DNA of 43,984 bases, from NCBI GenBank assembly GCA_002413345.1, contig DHWU01000056.1, positions 60,934 to 104,917 of the forward strand, written 5' to 3'. The stretch comes from Propionibacteriaceae bacterium UBA5174 (GTDB lineage Bacteria; Actinomycetota; Actinomycetes; Propionibacteriales; Propionibacteriaceae). Under the pieces are notes generated by a model. That model was not told the origin of the DNA. It ran no database searches and saw only the letters and a list, made by a program, of their open reading frames with translations. Every line of letters starts with the position of its first letter. Positions within the stretch are counted from its first letter, which is position 1. Of the stretch, positions 8,056 through 15,597 are shown piece by piece. Both the position numbers and the translations under genes were made by a program.

Positions 8056-8337
8056 ATGGATTCGGCTTCAACCATGGACGCACTTGAACGTGCCTCTGCA
8101 TCGGTTCGACGTGCCGAGGCTGAGCTAACCGATGCTGTGATTGCCGCGCGCAAGGCCGGCACAAGTTGGGCTCAGATCGGTGCCGCTTTGGGCATCAGCC
8201 GCCAAGCCGCCCACGAACGCTGGGGACACCTAGCCCGGGGAGGTTGCCAGCGCCGCGACTGCGACTGCCCCTCACACGACCCGAGCCATTGCCCTTGCGG
8301 GCACGGGCCGGGACGCGGACGCAGCGCAGCTGAGTAG
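8056..8337 (+). CDS. Small helix-turn-helix protein with Cys/His-rich C-terminal tail
   Basis: The 93-residue protein starts at the ATG at 8056, supported by a GGAGG seven bases upstream. An upstream in-frame ATG at 8008 lacks this. Residues ~10-35 form a charged helix (ERASASVRRAEAELTDAVIAARKAG). A sigma-region-4-like helix-turn-helix follows (SWAQIGAALGISRQAAHERW). The last 30 residues hold five Cys and three His (CQRRDCDC, SHDPSHCPCGH) and look able to bind a metal. It lies directly downstream of the metal ATPase, so a metal-responsive regulator is a fair inference; no such role is established. It ends three bases before the convergent NifX-like gene. Confidence 0.75.
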   Translation: MDSASTMDALERASASVRRAEAELTDAVIAARKAGTSWAQIGAALGISRQAAHERWGHLARGGCQRRDCDCPSHDPSHCPCGHGPGRGRSAAE

Positions 8338-8340
8338 AGC

Positions 8341-8709
8341 TCAGTGGCCGTGAGCCTCACTGTCAGCGCACGGCGCAGCCCCTGCCAAGCGGCCATCCAG
8401 GTAGGCCCCAACAGCTTCGCCCACGGTGCCCGCAGCACCACTAGCTGGCGTAATGCCGTATTGCTTGAAGAACTCGATGGCCCGCCCGCCCATGCCACCA
8501 CTGAGCATCACCTCGGCGCGCTGCTCGCTGATGAACTGCGGAACCTGACCCGGCTGATGGGCCTCAGCAAAGGGATTGGGCATAGTTTCCACGCTGGTCA
8601 CCTCAGCGGCATCCACATCGAGCAACACAAAGAACTGAGCGTGGCCGAAGTGCTGAGCGACCGGCGCTTCCAGACCTTGATCGGTTTGAGCGGTTACTGC
8701 AATCCGCAT
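8341..8709 (-). CDS. Dinitrogenase iron-molybdenum cofactor biosynthesis (NifB/NifX-type) domain protein
   Basis: The 122-residue protein has the fold signature MRIAVTA...APVAQHFGHAQFFVLLDV...GGMGGRAIEFFKQYGI...AAGTVGEAVGAYLDG. The start at 8709 has a GGAGGT site eight bases upstream, and is preferred over an ATG further upstream. Stand-alone members occur widely in bacteria without nitrogenase, and are thought to bind or carry iron-sulfur or metal clusters. The C-terminal PCADSEAHGH could contribute ligands. No nif genes are nearby. It is convergent with the Cys/His-rich HTH gene and 95 bases downstream of the ior operon, so a metal-handling role is inferred only. Confidence 0.82.
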   Translation of the reverse strand: MRIAVTAQTDQGLEAPVAQHFGHAQFFVLLDVDAAEVTSVETMPNPFAEAHQPGQVPQFISEQRAEVMLSGGMGGRAIEFFKQYGITPASGAAGTVGEAVGAYLDGRLAGAAPCADSEAHGH

Positions 8710-8804
8710 GGCTGACCTCCTGTGACTGCGCACCGACGTCGGCCGCTGCGGTCATCCTATGTCAGGTTTGCCTGACACCGTACGGCGGTAACCGAAGCTG
8801 GGCA

Positions 8805-9212
8805 TTAGACCTGCGGCAACCCGGCCGCGCTCAGCAACTCCACGGCTCGCTCCAGCGGATCAAGCTTGAGCACCAGCAGTGCCTGGCCACCACCGGAGGC
8901 AAGCTCGGCGTAGAGATACTCCACGCTCACCTCAGTGTCGTCAAAGATCTCCAGAATGTCAGCCAACGCCCCTGGGCGATCATCCATCGCGATCCCGACA
9001 ACGTCGGTGATCCGGGTGGTGTTACCCAGTTCCTGGACTGCAGCCAGCGCCGCGTCCGCATCATCGGAGATGAACCGCAGAATGCCAAACCGATCAGTCT
9101 CGGCCAGCATCAAGGCTCGCAAGTTCACCCCGCGCTGACCCAAATGCCTGATCACCGGGGCCAACTTGCCACGCCGACTCTCCAGGAACACCGATACCTG
9201 CTTCAGGATCAT
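8805..9212 (-). CDS. Tandem ACT-domain protein, last gene of the ior-paaK operon
   Basis: The 135-residue protein consists of two ACT domains, roughly 1-68 (MILKQVSVFLESRRGKLAPVIRHLGQRGVNLRAL) and 69-135 (DVVGIAMDDRPGALADILEIFDDTEVSVEYLYA). ACT domains bind small ligands, usually amino acids. Stand-alone tandem-ACT proteins are commonly found beside phenylacetate-CoA ligase and indolepyruvate oxidoreductase genes. An aromatic amino acid or aryl-acid sensing role is inferred from that pairing. The ATG at 9212 is preferred over the GTG directly before it, because AGGAG then sits six bases upstream. The gene begins 10 bases after the paaK stop. Confidence 0.85.
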   Translation of the reverse strand: MILKQVSVFLESRRGKLAPVIRHLGQRGVNLRALMLAETDRFGILRFISDDADAALAAVQELGNTTRITDVVGIAMDDRPGALADILEIFDDTEVSVEYLYAELASGGGQALLVLKLDPLERAVELLSAAGLPQV

Positions 9213-9222
9213 CACTGTCTCC

Positions 9223-10530
9223 TCATGCCCCTGTGGTCACGGCTCGCCGGTCGACGATCCGCTTGGCCTTGCCTTCACTACGCTCGATGGTCTTGGGATT
9301 GACCAGCTTCACCGTGGCTTGAATCCCGAGAGCCAGCTTCAACTCATGCTCGATCCTGCGCTCCAAAGCCAAGATCACCTTCACCTCATCGGAGAACAGG
9401 CTGGACGCCATCTCGACTTCAACCTCGAGAGTGTCCATCGAGCCATCCCGATCAACCACGATCTGGTAGTAAGGCTCGACACCCTCGACCCGCAAGAGCA
9501 CCTCTTCAACCTGCTGTGGGAAGACGTTCACGCCACGAATGATCAGCATGTCATCGTTGCGTCCCATCAACCGATGAATCCGCCTAGAGGTGCGTCCGCA
9601 CGCGCACGGCTCGTCAATCAAGTAGGTGATGTCACGCGTGCGGTACCGCACTACCGGAGTGCCGGTCCGAGTGAGGGTGGTCAAGACCAGCTCCCCCACC
9701 TCACCATCGGGCAGTACCTCGCCAGTCTCGGAATCAATGATCTCTGGGTAGAAATGATCCTCAAAAATATGCAGCCCGTTCTGTTCGGTGCATTCGGCAG
9801 CAACGCCAGGCCCGATCAGCTCGGTCAGGCCGTAGATGTCGTAGGCCTTGATTCCCAACTTGGCTTCAACCTCGGCCCGCATGCCTTCACTCCAAGGCTC
9901 AGCGCCGAAGAACCCGGCCCGCAACGGGCCGTTGGGAAGGTCGATGCCATGTTCAGCCGCGTACTCGCCGATAAACATCGCATAGGACGGGGTGCAAGCC
10001 AGCACGGTGGTACCGAAGTCCACCATGGTGTTGATCTGCCGGAAAGTATTTCCCGACGACATCGGCAGCGTCATTGCCCCCAGGCGCGTGCTGCCATAGT
10101 GAGCGCCAAAACCTCCGGTGAACAAGCCGTAGCCGTAGCCCACCTGCACCACGTCACCAGCGCCAGCACCACCGGCGTCCAGCGTGCGAGCCATGACTTC
10201 GCCCCAGATCTCCAGATCTCCACGGGTGTAGCCACTAACCACCGGCTTGCCGGTAGTACCCGACGACATATGCACCTCGACGATGTCTTCGGACGCACAG
10301 GCGAACAGGCCAAACGGAAAGACTTCACGCATGTCGTACTTAGAGGTAAACGGCAGTTTGGCTAGGTCTTCCAGCCCATTCACCGCACCCGGGACGACCC
10401 CAGCGGCATCCAGGCGTTCGCGGTAGAACGGCACCCACTCGTGAACCCGGGACACCAATTCCTGCAACCGCTGCAACTGCAATGCGCGAAGCTGCGCGGT
10501 CGGCATGGTCTGGGCGGTTTCATTCCACAT
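9223..10530 (-). CDS. paaK: Phenylacetate-CoA ligase family enzyme
   Basis: The 435-residue adenylate-forming enzyme is the usual length for PaaK. Visible motifs are the ATP loop SSGTTGKPVVSGYT, YGLTELIGPGVAAEC, the adenylate-binding RYRTRDITYL and the hinge region GRNDDMLIIRGVNVFPQQVE. It converts an aryl-acetate, CoA and ATP to aryl-acetyl-CoA, AMP and pyrophosphate in the cytoplasm. The ATG at 10530 has GAGG six bases upstream and overlaps the iorB stop by 11 bases, so the two are translationally coupled. In this operon it likely acts on phenylacetate, indoleacetate or a similar product of the adjacent 2-ketoacid oxidoreductase. It may also run in reverse to make ATP. No ring-opening paa genes are in the window. 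Confidence 0.9.
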   Translation of the reverse strand: MWNETAQTMPTAQLRALQLQRLQELVSRVHEWVPFYRERLDAAGVVPGAVNGLEDLAKLPFTSKYDMREVFPFGLFACASEDIVEVHMSSGTTGKPVVSGYTRGDLEIWGEVMARTLDAGGAGAGDVVQVGYGYGLFTGGFGAHYGSTRLGAMTLPMSSGNTFRQINTMVDFGTTVLACTPSYAMFIGEYAAEHGIDLPNGPLRAGFFGAEPWSEGMRAEVEAKLGIKAYDIYGLTELIGPGVAAECTEQNGLHIFEDHFYPEIIDSETGEVLPDGEVGELVLTTLTRTGTPVVRYRTRDITYLIDEPCACGRTSRRIHRLMGRNDDMLIIRGVNVFPQQVEEVLLRVEGVEPYYQIVVDRDGSMDTLEVEVEMASSLFSDEVKVILALERRIEHELKLALGIQATVKLVNPKTIERSEGKAKRIVDRRAVTTGA

Positions 10531-11116
10531 TTGCGACCTCGCTCAGTTGACGCTCGGCAAGGTCACGCCCAATATCGAACGCAGCCTGGTTGACCTCAAA
10601 GCTCCCCTTCGGCGACAGGGCTTCAAGCGCTCCGCGGAGGTGCTGCGGCTCCAGTGGAAAAAATGCCGAAGCCGCACCCAGCAAGGCGGTGTTGCGCACC
10701 TTCAACGGGACGGTTCGCCGAATCTCACCAAGCTCGACTCGCACCACTCGTCCGAACAGCCGATCGATCTCAACCTCCAGACCTTCGGGATAGGCGGCGA
10801 CCCCAACCGGGAAGACCGGTTCGGCGAGGTAACACGCGTCCGCCCCCGGACGAGCCCAGGACGCCCAGCGCACCAATTCCATCGGCTCCATAGCTAAGAC
10901 CACGTCAGCGGTGCCTTCATCGATCACCGGCGAGAAGACCTTTTCGCCGAACCTGACGTGACTGAACACCGGCCCACCGCGCCGCGACATGCCATGGATC
11001 TCACTCTTCTTCACATCTAGGCCAGCTGCCGCAGCAGCCTCGGCCAAAATGTCGGAGGCCAGCACGATGCCTTGCCCGCCTACGCCAACCATCAAAACGT
11101 TGAACACTTCACTCAC
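10520..11116 (-). CDS. iorB: Indolepyruvate:ferredoxin oxidoreductase, beta subunit
   Basis: The 198-residue protein matches the gamma-type domain of 2-ketoacid oxidoreductases: NVLMVGVGGQGIVLASDILAEAA at the N-terminus, then KKSEIHGMSRRGGPVFSHVR and VLAMEPMELVRW. The length is usual for IorB. With IorA it oxidatively decarboxylates aryl-pyruvates to aryl-acetyl-CoA and passes electrons to ferredoxin. The start is a GTG at 11116 that overlaps the iorA stop by four bases (GTGA), and the end overlaps paaK by 11 bases. Confidence 0.9.
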   Translation of the reverse strand: MSEVFNVLMVGVGGQGIVLASDILAEAAAAAGLDVKKSEIHGMSRRGGPVFSHVRFGEKVFSPVIDEGTADVVLAMEPMELVRWASWARPGADACYLAEPVFPVGVAAYPEGLEVEIDRLFGRVVRVELGEIRRTVPLKVRNTALLGAASAFFPLEPQHLRGALEALSPKGSFEVNQAAFDIGRDLAERQLSEVANVE

Positions 11117-12801
11117 TTCGTACCCTCCACCGGGTGCAGGTAAATGAGTTCCTGACGGACGGCCTTCTTGCCGTCCAATTTGGAAACCCGTTTGAGTTTT
11201 TGACCTTCAATCAGACACAGCCCCAACACCACCAGCAGCCGCACCCCAGAACGCTGCGCCAAGGCATCGATTGCCGCCGAAATTCCGACTGTGTCGTAGG
11301 CATCCACCATTCCGACGTTATCTGCCGGAATTCCGAACGATCGAGCCAATAATTCGTAGTCAACGCTGAATGAATCTTCCCGACCCATCCGCTCACCACT
11401 CATCGGGTTCGGCTGCATGCCAGTCATCGCGGTGGTTCCGTTGTCGAGCACGATGTAGAGCCCATCACGCTTGTTCCACGCCGCGTTCAGCAAGCCAGTG
11501 ATCCCAGAGTGGGCAAAGGTTGAATCACCTATCACTGCGGCGATCTTGCCGCGCTGCTCCGCAGGCACCACGATGTCCATGCCCTGAGCCATGGTCAACG
11601 AAGCCCCCATGTCGAGCAAAGTATCCATCGCGCTATACGGCGGGAGCACGCCCAACGAGTAGCAGCCGATGTCACCGCTGACCAGCATTCCCTTGCGCCG
11701 AAGCTCCTTGAATACGTGATCGTGCGGGCACCCTGGGCACAACCCTGGACGCCGCGGCAGCACCTCGAAGTCGGATGGCTCCGCCAATGGTTCGACCTCT
11801 ATGCCCAAGCCAGCCGCAACTATGGCGGGAGTGAACTCACCGATCGAAGGGAAAGCATCCTTGCCGATACAGGTGATTCCCCAAGCCTTGAGCTGAGTTT
11901 CGATCACCGGATCAAGCTCTTCAACCACGTACAAGGTTTCAACCTCGGCGGCAAAAGATTCCACAAGCGTGCGCGACAGCGGGTGCACCAGCCCAAGCTT
12001 GAGTACCGCCGCGTCCGGCGCCACTTCTTTGACGTAGGCGTAGGGAATGCCCGAAGTCACAATGCCAATCGGCGCCCGTGCGCCACTGCCTGGCTGGAAT
12101 CCGTGCGGCCACTCGATCCGGTTCACCGGGAGGGTTGCGGCCGCCTCGGCCAGGGCCAGCATTCGCGCTTCGACCGCGTGCCGCCGCGCTCTGGCGTGAC
12201 CGGGGATCATCACGTATTTGCCCGGATCGGAAATGAAGCCGCGCTCAATTGGTCCTTCGACCCGCTCGGGACCGCCGTCACCGTAGGGGGTGACCAGGCT
12301 CTTGGAATGCGACAATCTGGTGGTCATCCGCAGGAATATTGGTGTGTCATATTCTTCGGACAATTCAAAAGCAAGCCTGGTAAATTCCCGAGCCTCTTGA
12401 GAATCCGACGGTTCCAACATTGGCACTTTGGCCGCAATCGCATAGTTGCGGTTATCTTGCTCATTCTGCGAAGAATGCATGGACGGGTCGTCGGCGGTGA
12501 TCACCACCAGACCGGCCCGCACGCCCAGATAGGAAGCAGTGAACAGCGGGTCGGCGGCCACGTTTACCCCGACATGCTTCATCGTGACCAGCGTGCGACC
12601 ACCGGCCAGACAGGCACCAACCCCAACTTCGAGGGCAACCTTCTCGTTCACCGACCATTCGGTGTAAACCTCAGGCTGGGTAGCCAGGGCTTCCAGAATC
12701 TCGGTGGACGGAGTACCGGGGTAGCCGCAGCCGACCACAACTCCAGCCTCCCAAGCACCCAAGGCAACGGCTTCGTTCCCCGACAGCATTCGTGTGCGCA
12801 C
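11113..12801 (-). CDS. iorA: Indolepyruvate:ferredoxin oxidoreductase, alpha subunit, without the C-terminal ferredoxin domain
   Basis: The 562-residue TPP enzyme starts at a GTG (12801) behind a GAGAGGGGG stretch. Domains: an N-terminal pyrimidine-binding domain (LSGNEAVALGAWEAGV, GCGYPGTPSTEILEAL), a central linker with the conserved RPGLCPGCPHDHVF, and a TPP pyrophosphate domain (GDIGCYSLGVLPPYSAMDTL, GDSTFAHSGITGL, LDNGTTAMTGMQPNP). Known IorA proteins end with a Cys-rich 2x[4Fe-4S] domain. Here the chain stops after LLVVLGLCLIEGQKLKR and about 24 further residues, with no CxxCxxC. The iorB start overlaps the stop, so this is a genuine end. Electrons must leave through another protein. 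It is the first gene of a four-gene operon, with a perfect dyad 18 bases upstream. Confidence 0.9.
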   Translation of the reverse strand: MRTRMLSGNEAVALGAWEAGVVVGCGYPGTPSTEILEALATQPEVYTEWSVNEKVALEVGVGACLAGGRTLVTMKHVGVNVAADPLFTASYLGVRAGLVVITADDPSMHSSQNEQDNRNYAIAAKVPMLEPSDSQEAREFTRLAFELSEEYDTPIFLRMTTRLSHSKSLVTPYGDGGPERVEGPIERGFISDPGKYVMIPGHARARRHAVEARMLALAEAAATLPVNRIEWPHGFQPGSGARAPIGIVTSGIPYAYVKEVAPDAAVLKLGLVHPLSRTLVESFAAEVETLYVVEELDPVIETQLKAWGITCIGKDAFPSIGEFTPAIVAAGLGIEVEPLAEPSDFEVLPRRPGLCPGCPHDHVFKELRRKGMLVSGDIGCYSLGVLPPYSAMDTLLDMGASLTMAQGMDIVVPAEQRGKIAAVIGDSTFAHSGITGLLNAAWNKRDGLYIVLDNGTTAMTGMQPNPMSGERMGREDSFSVDYELLARSFGIPADNVGMVDAYDTVGISAAIDALAQRSGVRLLVVLGLCLIEGQKLKRVSKLDGKKAVRQELIYLHPVEGTK

Positions 12802-12818
12802 CCCTGCGCCCCCTCTCT

Positions 12819-12833
12819 ACTACGCCGCGTAGT
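12819..12833. promoter_or_regulatory. Perfect 15-bp dyad (putative operator) upstream of iorA
   Basis: ACTACGCCGCGTAGT is a perfect 7-1-7 inverted repeat 18 bases upstream of the iorA GTG at 12801. Its size, perfection and position suit a repressor such as a TetR- or GntR-type regulator of aromatic-acid genes; the regulator is not in the window. There is no T-tract to make it a terminator, and the neighbouring GNAT gene transcribes towards it. Confidence 0.5.
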
Positions 12834-12859
12834 TTAGGCCGCTTTCGGACCCTCGCCGA

Positions 12860-13396
12860 CTAGGACTCGTTCGAGGTTCCCAGGATCTTCGCCATCACCA
12901 GTTCGTCAACTGGCTCACCGTCCACGATCAGCGAGGCGCGCCGCACCCCTTCAGCGGCATAGCCGTGCTTGGCGTAGAGCCTGATCGCGGCGGTGTTGTG
13001 CGCCATTACGGTGAGCTCCAGTCGGGTCACCGAGAACCGCTTGGCCCACAAGTCAATCTCTCGAAGGAACTTGGTCCCCAACCCCTGCCCACGGGCCTGC
13101 GGCAATAGACCCATCACCACATTGGCACTGTGCCGGTTACGTCGATAAAGCCCCCGCTCAGCGTGGGTAAATCCCAGCACTTCGCCGGCACGGACAGCTA
13201 CCAAATAACAATCTTCGCGCAGCCTCAGATCAGCCAACCAGCCAGCAAATCTGGCCACGTCGAGGGCCCGCTCCCCCGGCTCCAGCATCATGAACCGGGT
13301 CTCCTGATCCAGCTCATTCAGCATCTTCAGCACTGCGGCAGCATCGCTCAGTTCGGCGTCGCGCACGCGCACTTGCTCGGGGGAACCAAAGATCAC
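12860..13396 (-). CDS. GNAT-family N-acetyltransferase
   Basis: The GNAT fold begins at VRVRDAELSDAAAVLKMLNEL and contains the acetyl-CoA pyrophosphate loop LLPQARGQGLGTKFLREI, followed by RLELTVMAHNTAAIRLYAKHGY. These are the features of RimI-like acetyltransferases acting on small molecules or N-termini; the substrate is unknown. I place the start at the GTG at 13396 (178 residues), which has a GAGG nearby and a normal family length. The frame remains open to an ATG at 13522, which would add 42 residues of unconserved, Trp- and Cys-rich sequence. The gene is monocistronic and leftward, with the pilin gene diverging from it. Confidence 0.82.
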   Translation of the reverse strand: MIFGSPEQVRVRDAELSDAAAVLKMLNELDQETRFMMLEPGERALDVARFAGWLADLRLREDCYLVAVRAGEVLGFTHAERGLYRRNRHSANVVMGLLPQARGQGLGTKFLREIDLWAKRFSVTRLELTVMAHNTAAIRLYAKHGYAAEGVRRASLIVDGEPVDELVMAKILGTSNES

Positions 13397-13493
13397 AGGC
13401 CCATCCTCACCTGCTGGCGCCAGCCACGTCCACCACCGTGCCCAGATCTGCTCGCCCAGGACGCACTCACCGCAGACCACAGGCAATGCACAA

Positions 13494-13555
13494 TCCCCCT
13501 TTCGGGTGACATTCCACCGCACGGGTAACTACATTTAAGTCCCCATTCGGGTGAC
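13494..13555. repeat. Two near-identical direct repeats upstream of the pilin gene
   Basis: TCCCCCTTTCGGGTGAC (13494-13510) and TCCCCATTCGGGTGAC (13540-13555) are direct repeats about 46 bases apart. A partial relative, CGCACGGGTAAC (13518-13529), lies between them. They sit in the 280-base gap between the divergent GNAT and flp genes, 36 bases or more upstream of a candidate -35 box. An activator or repressor binding array is possible; no known consensus is recognised. Confidence 0.4.
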
Positions 13556-13591
13556 TAAACTTGTGCATTTCAATCCAGTTTCATAAATCCT

Positions 13592-13620
13592 TTGACAAAT
13601 ACGCAATATTGCGCAAACAT
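13592..13620 (+). promoter_or_regulatory. Candidate flp promoter with a perfect palindrome in the spacer
   Basis: A consensus -35 TTGACA (13592-13597) is followed after 17 bases by AAACAT (13615-13620), a weak -10. The spacer contains the perfect 12-bp palindrome CGCAATATTGCG (13602-13613), well placed for a repressor to block polymerase. It lies 57 bases upstream of the pilin ATG at 13677. The surrounding A/T-rich stretch stands out from the GC-rich background. Confidence 0.5.
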
Positions 13621-13676
13621 TTTCTCGAACCACCAAGGCCCACTGATTCGGGCCGCATACCTGAAATGGAGTTACT

Positions 13677-13853
13677 ATGGGCAGCCTGACAGCCAAAGTC
13701 GTCGGTTCGGTCGTCGCCACCAAGGAGCGCGGCGCGACTGCCGTTGAGTACGGAATCATGGTCGCGCTGATCGCGGCAGTGATCATCACCGTGGTCACGA
13801 CACTGGGCGGCAACCTGAGTTCAATGTTCACCAGGGTGGCCAGCAAAATCTGA
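13677..13853 (+). CDS. flp: Flp/Fap-type (type IVb) pilin precursor
   Basis: This 58-residue precursor has the class III prepilin signature: a short leader ending in Gly19, then ATAVEYG with the conserved Glu and Tyr, then a hydrophobic helix (IMVALIAAVIITVVTTLGG). A prepilin peptidase should cut after Gly19. GGAG lies five bases before the ATG. Flp pilins build thin adhesive Tad pili in the membrane and cell wall. No tad assembly genes or peptidase are nearby, so assembly must rely on genes elsewhere or this pilin has another role. Two secreted subtilases follow on the same strand, the first only 62 bases away, so co-expression is plausible. Confidence 0.88.
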   Translation: MGSLTAKVVGSVVATKERGATAVEYGIMVALIAAVIITVVTTLGGNLSSMFTRVASKI

Positions 13854-13915
13854 GGTCTCAGCGACCTGATCACCCAATCCACAACATCTTGCAAGGTAGC
13901 CTGCCGGTTGTGCCT

Positions 13916-15541
13916 ATGAAGTCTTGGCCCCTTGTGGTCGCGTTAGCTGTAGTCGGGTTGTCATTGTCGCCCCTGCCTAGCCAGGCGGCACCATTCGACA
14001 ACCCGACCGCTACCGGCGCGTCCAACAGCACTGTGATCGTCACTTTCGACAAGGCCCAGGCAGATCCGAACGCGGCAGCGGTAGCTGCGGTCAGCAGCGT
14101 TGCTGAGCGGGTAGCTGGTGCCGAAGTGGCCGAAGTCTTGCCGATCAGTGACACCAGCGCCGAGGTGAAGCTCACCACCGAACTGACCAGCGCCGAGGTG
14201 TCGGCAGTGCAGACCCAGGTCGAGCAGGTATCCGGCGTCCAGGCGGCCGAAGAGTCGGCAAAGTTCTACGCCGCAGACGCCAACTACGAACCCAATCTTT
14301 GGAATATCAACACTGCCGCAAGTAAGTACGGGGTCAAGGCGAGCAGCGCCTGGAGCCGCGGGACCGGCACCTCGGCGATTGTGGGTGTTGTCGATACCGG
14401 CATCACTGCCCACCCTGACCTGACTGACTCCGGCACCGAAATCGTAGGCGGCAATGTGGTCGCTGGCTATGACTTCATCTCTGATCCAACCAGCGCTGGC
14501 GACGGCGACGGCGACGACTCAACTCCGGCCGATGAAGGCGATCTATCCGACAACGGCATTTCGACTTGGCACGGGACTCACGTGTCAGGCATCGTGGCTG
14601 CGATCCGAAATTCCAGCGGCGTCGTCGGGGTAGCCCCGACTGCAAAGGTTGAGCCGCTGCGAGTCCTGGGACGCTACGGTGCCGAAACCGGCGATCTCGC
14701 CCGAGCGATTCGATGGGGTGCTGGCGTAAGCGTCAGCGGGTATCCCAGCAACCCGAACCCAGTAGACGTGCTGAATATCTCACTGGGTGGCAACTACCCC
14801 TATTGCCCGACTGAACTGCAATCTGCCATCAACGCTGCGGTTGCCAACGGAGTTCCAGTTGTGGTTGCGGCTGGCAACTCCAACATTTCGCTGACTAACA
14901 GCGCGCCCGCCAACTGCCACAACGTGATCACGGTCACTGCCACCACCCGTGCTGGAGCCAAGGCTTGGTACAGCAACTACGGCACGTCCGCTTCCGCGGC
15001 CACTATCGCCGCCCCTGGCACCGGCATTGTCTCCACAATCAATCTCGGCAGCACCACCCCTGGCGATCCTGGCTACGCAACGATGGATGGCACCTCAATG
15101 GCCGCGCCCCATGTGGCTGGCGTGATCGCGTTGATCAAGGCCAAACACCCCACTTGGTCAGCGTCCCGGATCACTTCAGCGATTCGGTTCACCGCGACCA
15201 AGGTGAAATGCACCACCACAACCTGTGGCGCCGGAATCGTGAACGCCGATTGGGCCACCAAGCTCGCCGGCTTCCTCTACAAACGCACCAACCCGAAAAT
15301 TAACGGGACGATCCGGGCAGGCAAAACAGTGCGGGCCACTACCGGCGCTTGGTCGCCGGGAGCCATCACCGCCTCTTACCAATGGCTGCGCAACGGCAAA
15401 TCGATCAAGAAGGCCACTAAGCGTTCTTACAAGCTCACCGCCAAGGACCGCGGAAACAAGATCTCGGTGCGGATCACAGTCCGCCGTTCGGGTTATGTGA
15501 CTGCAACCGCGGTTTCTGCAGCGAAGCGGGTGAATCGGTAA
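13916..15541 (+). CDS. Secreted subtilisin-like serine protease (S8) with C-terminal Ig-like module
   Basis: The 541-residue preproprotein starts at the ATG at 13916, which opens a clean Sec signal peptide (MKSWPLVVALAVVGL, cut near PSQA/APF). An earlier in-frame TTG would spoil it. Residues ~35-120 look like an inhibitor_I9 propeptide. The catalytic triad is Asp160 (VGVVDTGI), His219 (WHGTHVSGI) and Ser394 (DGTSMAAPHVAG), with the oxyanion Asn in VVAAGNSN. The C-terminal ~85 residues form the module containing YQWLRNGKSIKKATKRSYKL and SVRITVRRSGY, often found on actinobacterial surface or secreted proteins. There is no LPxTG or C-terminal membrane helix, so release or non-covalent wall binding is likely. 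It is a close relative of the next gene. Confidence 0.9.
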   Translation: MKSWPLVVALAVVGLSLSPLPSQAAPFDNPTATGASNSTVIVTFDKAQADPNAAAVAAVSSVAERVAGAEVAEVLPISDTSAEVKLTTELTSAEVSAVQTQVEQVSGVQAAEESAKFYAADANYEPNLWNINTAASKYGVKASSAWSRGTGTSAIVGVVDTGITAHPDLTDSGTEIVGGNVVAGYDFISDPTSAGDGDGDDSTPADEGDLSDNGISTWHGTHVSGIVAAIRNSSGVVGVAPTAKVEPLRVLGRYGAETGDLARAIRWGAGVSVSGYPSNPNPVDVLNISLGGNYPYCPTELQSAINAAVANGVPVVVAAGNSNISLTNSAPANCHNVITVTATTRAGAKAWYSNYGTSASAATIAAPGTGIVSTINLGSTTPGDPGYATMDGTSMAAPHVAGVIALIKAKHPTWSASRITSAIRFTATKVKCTTTTCGAGIVNADWATKLAGFLYKRTNPKINGTIRAGKTVRATTGAWSPGAITASYQWLRNGKSIKKATKRSYKLTAKDRGNKISVRITVRRSGYVTATAVSAAKRVNR

Positions 15542-15597
15542 AACCGCTAGCCGTGTGAGATAATCGGGTCGCTGCTGCACACGGATTGGGGGCAGCT

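Noticed and set aside
9166..10365. 399-residue plus-strand open frame
   Set aside because: It is exactly antisense to paaK, whose motifs are unmistakable. The antisense translation is His/Gln-rich and unstructured.
12819..12833. Dyad upstream of iorA as a GNAT or iorA terminator
   Set aside because: Both neighbouring genes are transcribed leftward, so the dyad lies after the promoter-proximal gap of iorA and downstream of GNAT. With no T-run and perfect symmetry, an operator is more likely, although weak termination of the GNAT transcript is not excluded.
11716..12837. 373-residue plus-strand open frame
   Set aside because: It is antisense to iorA and has no recognisable domain.
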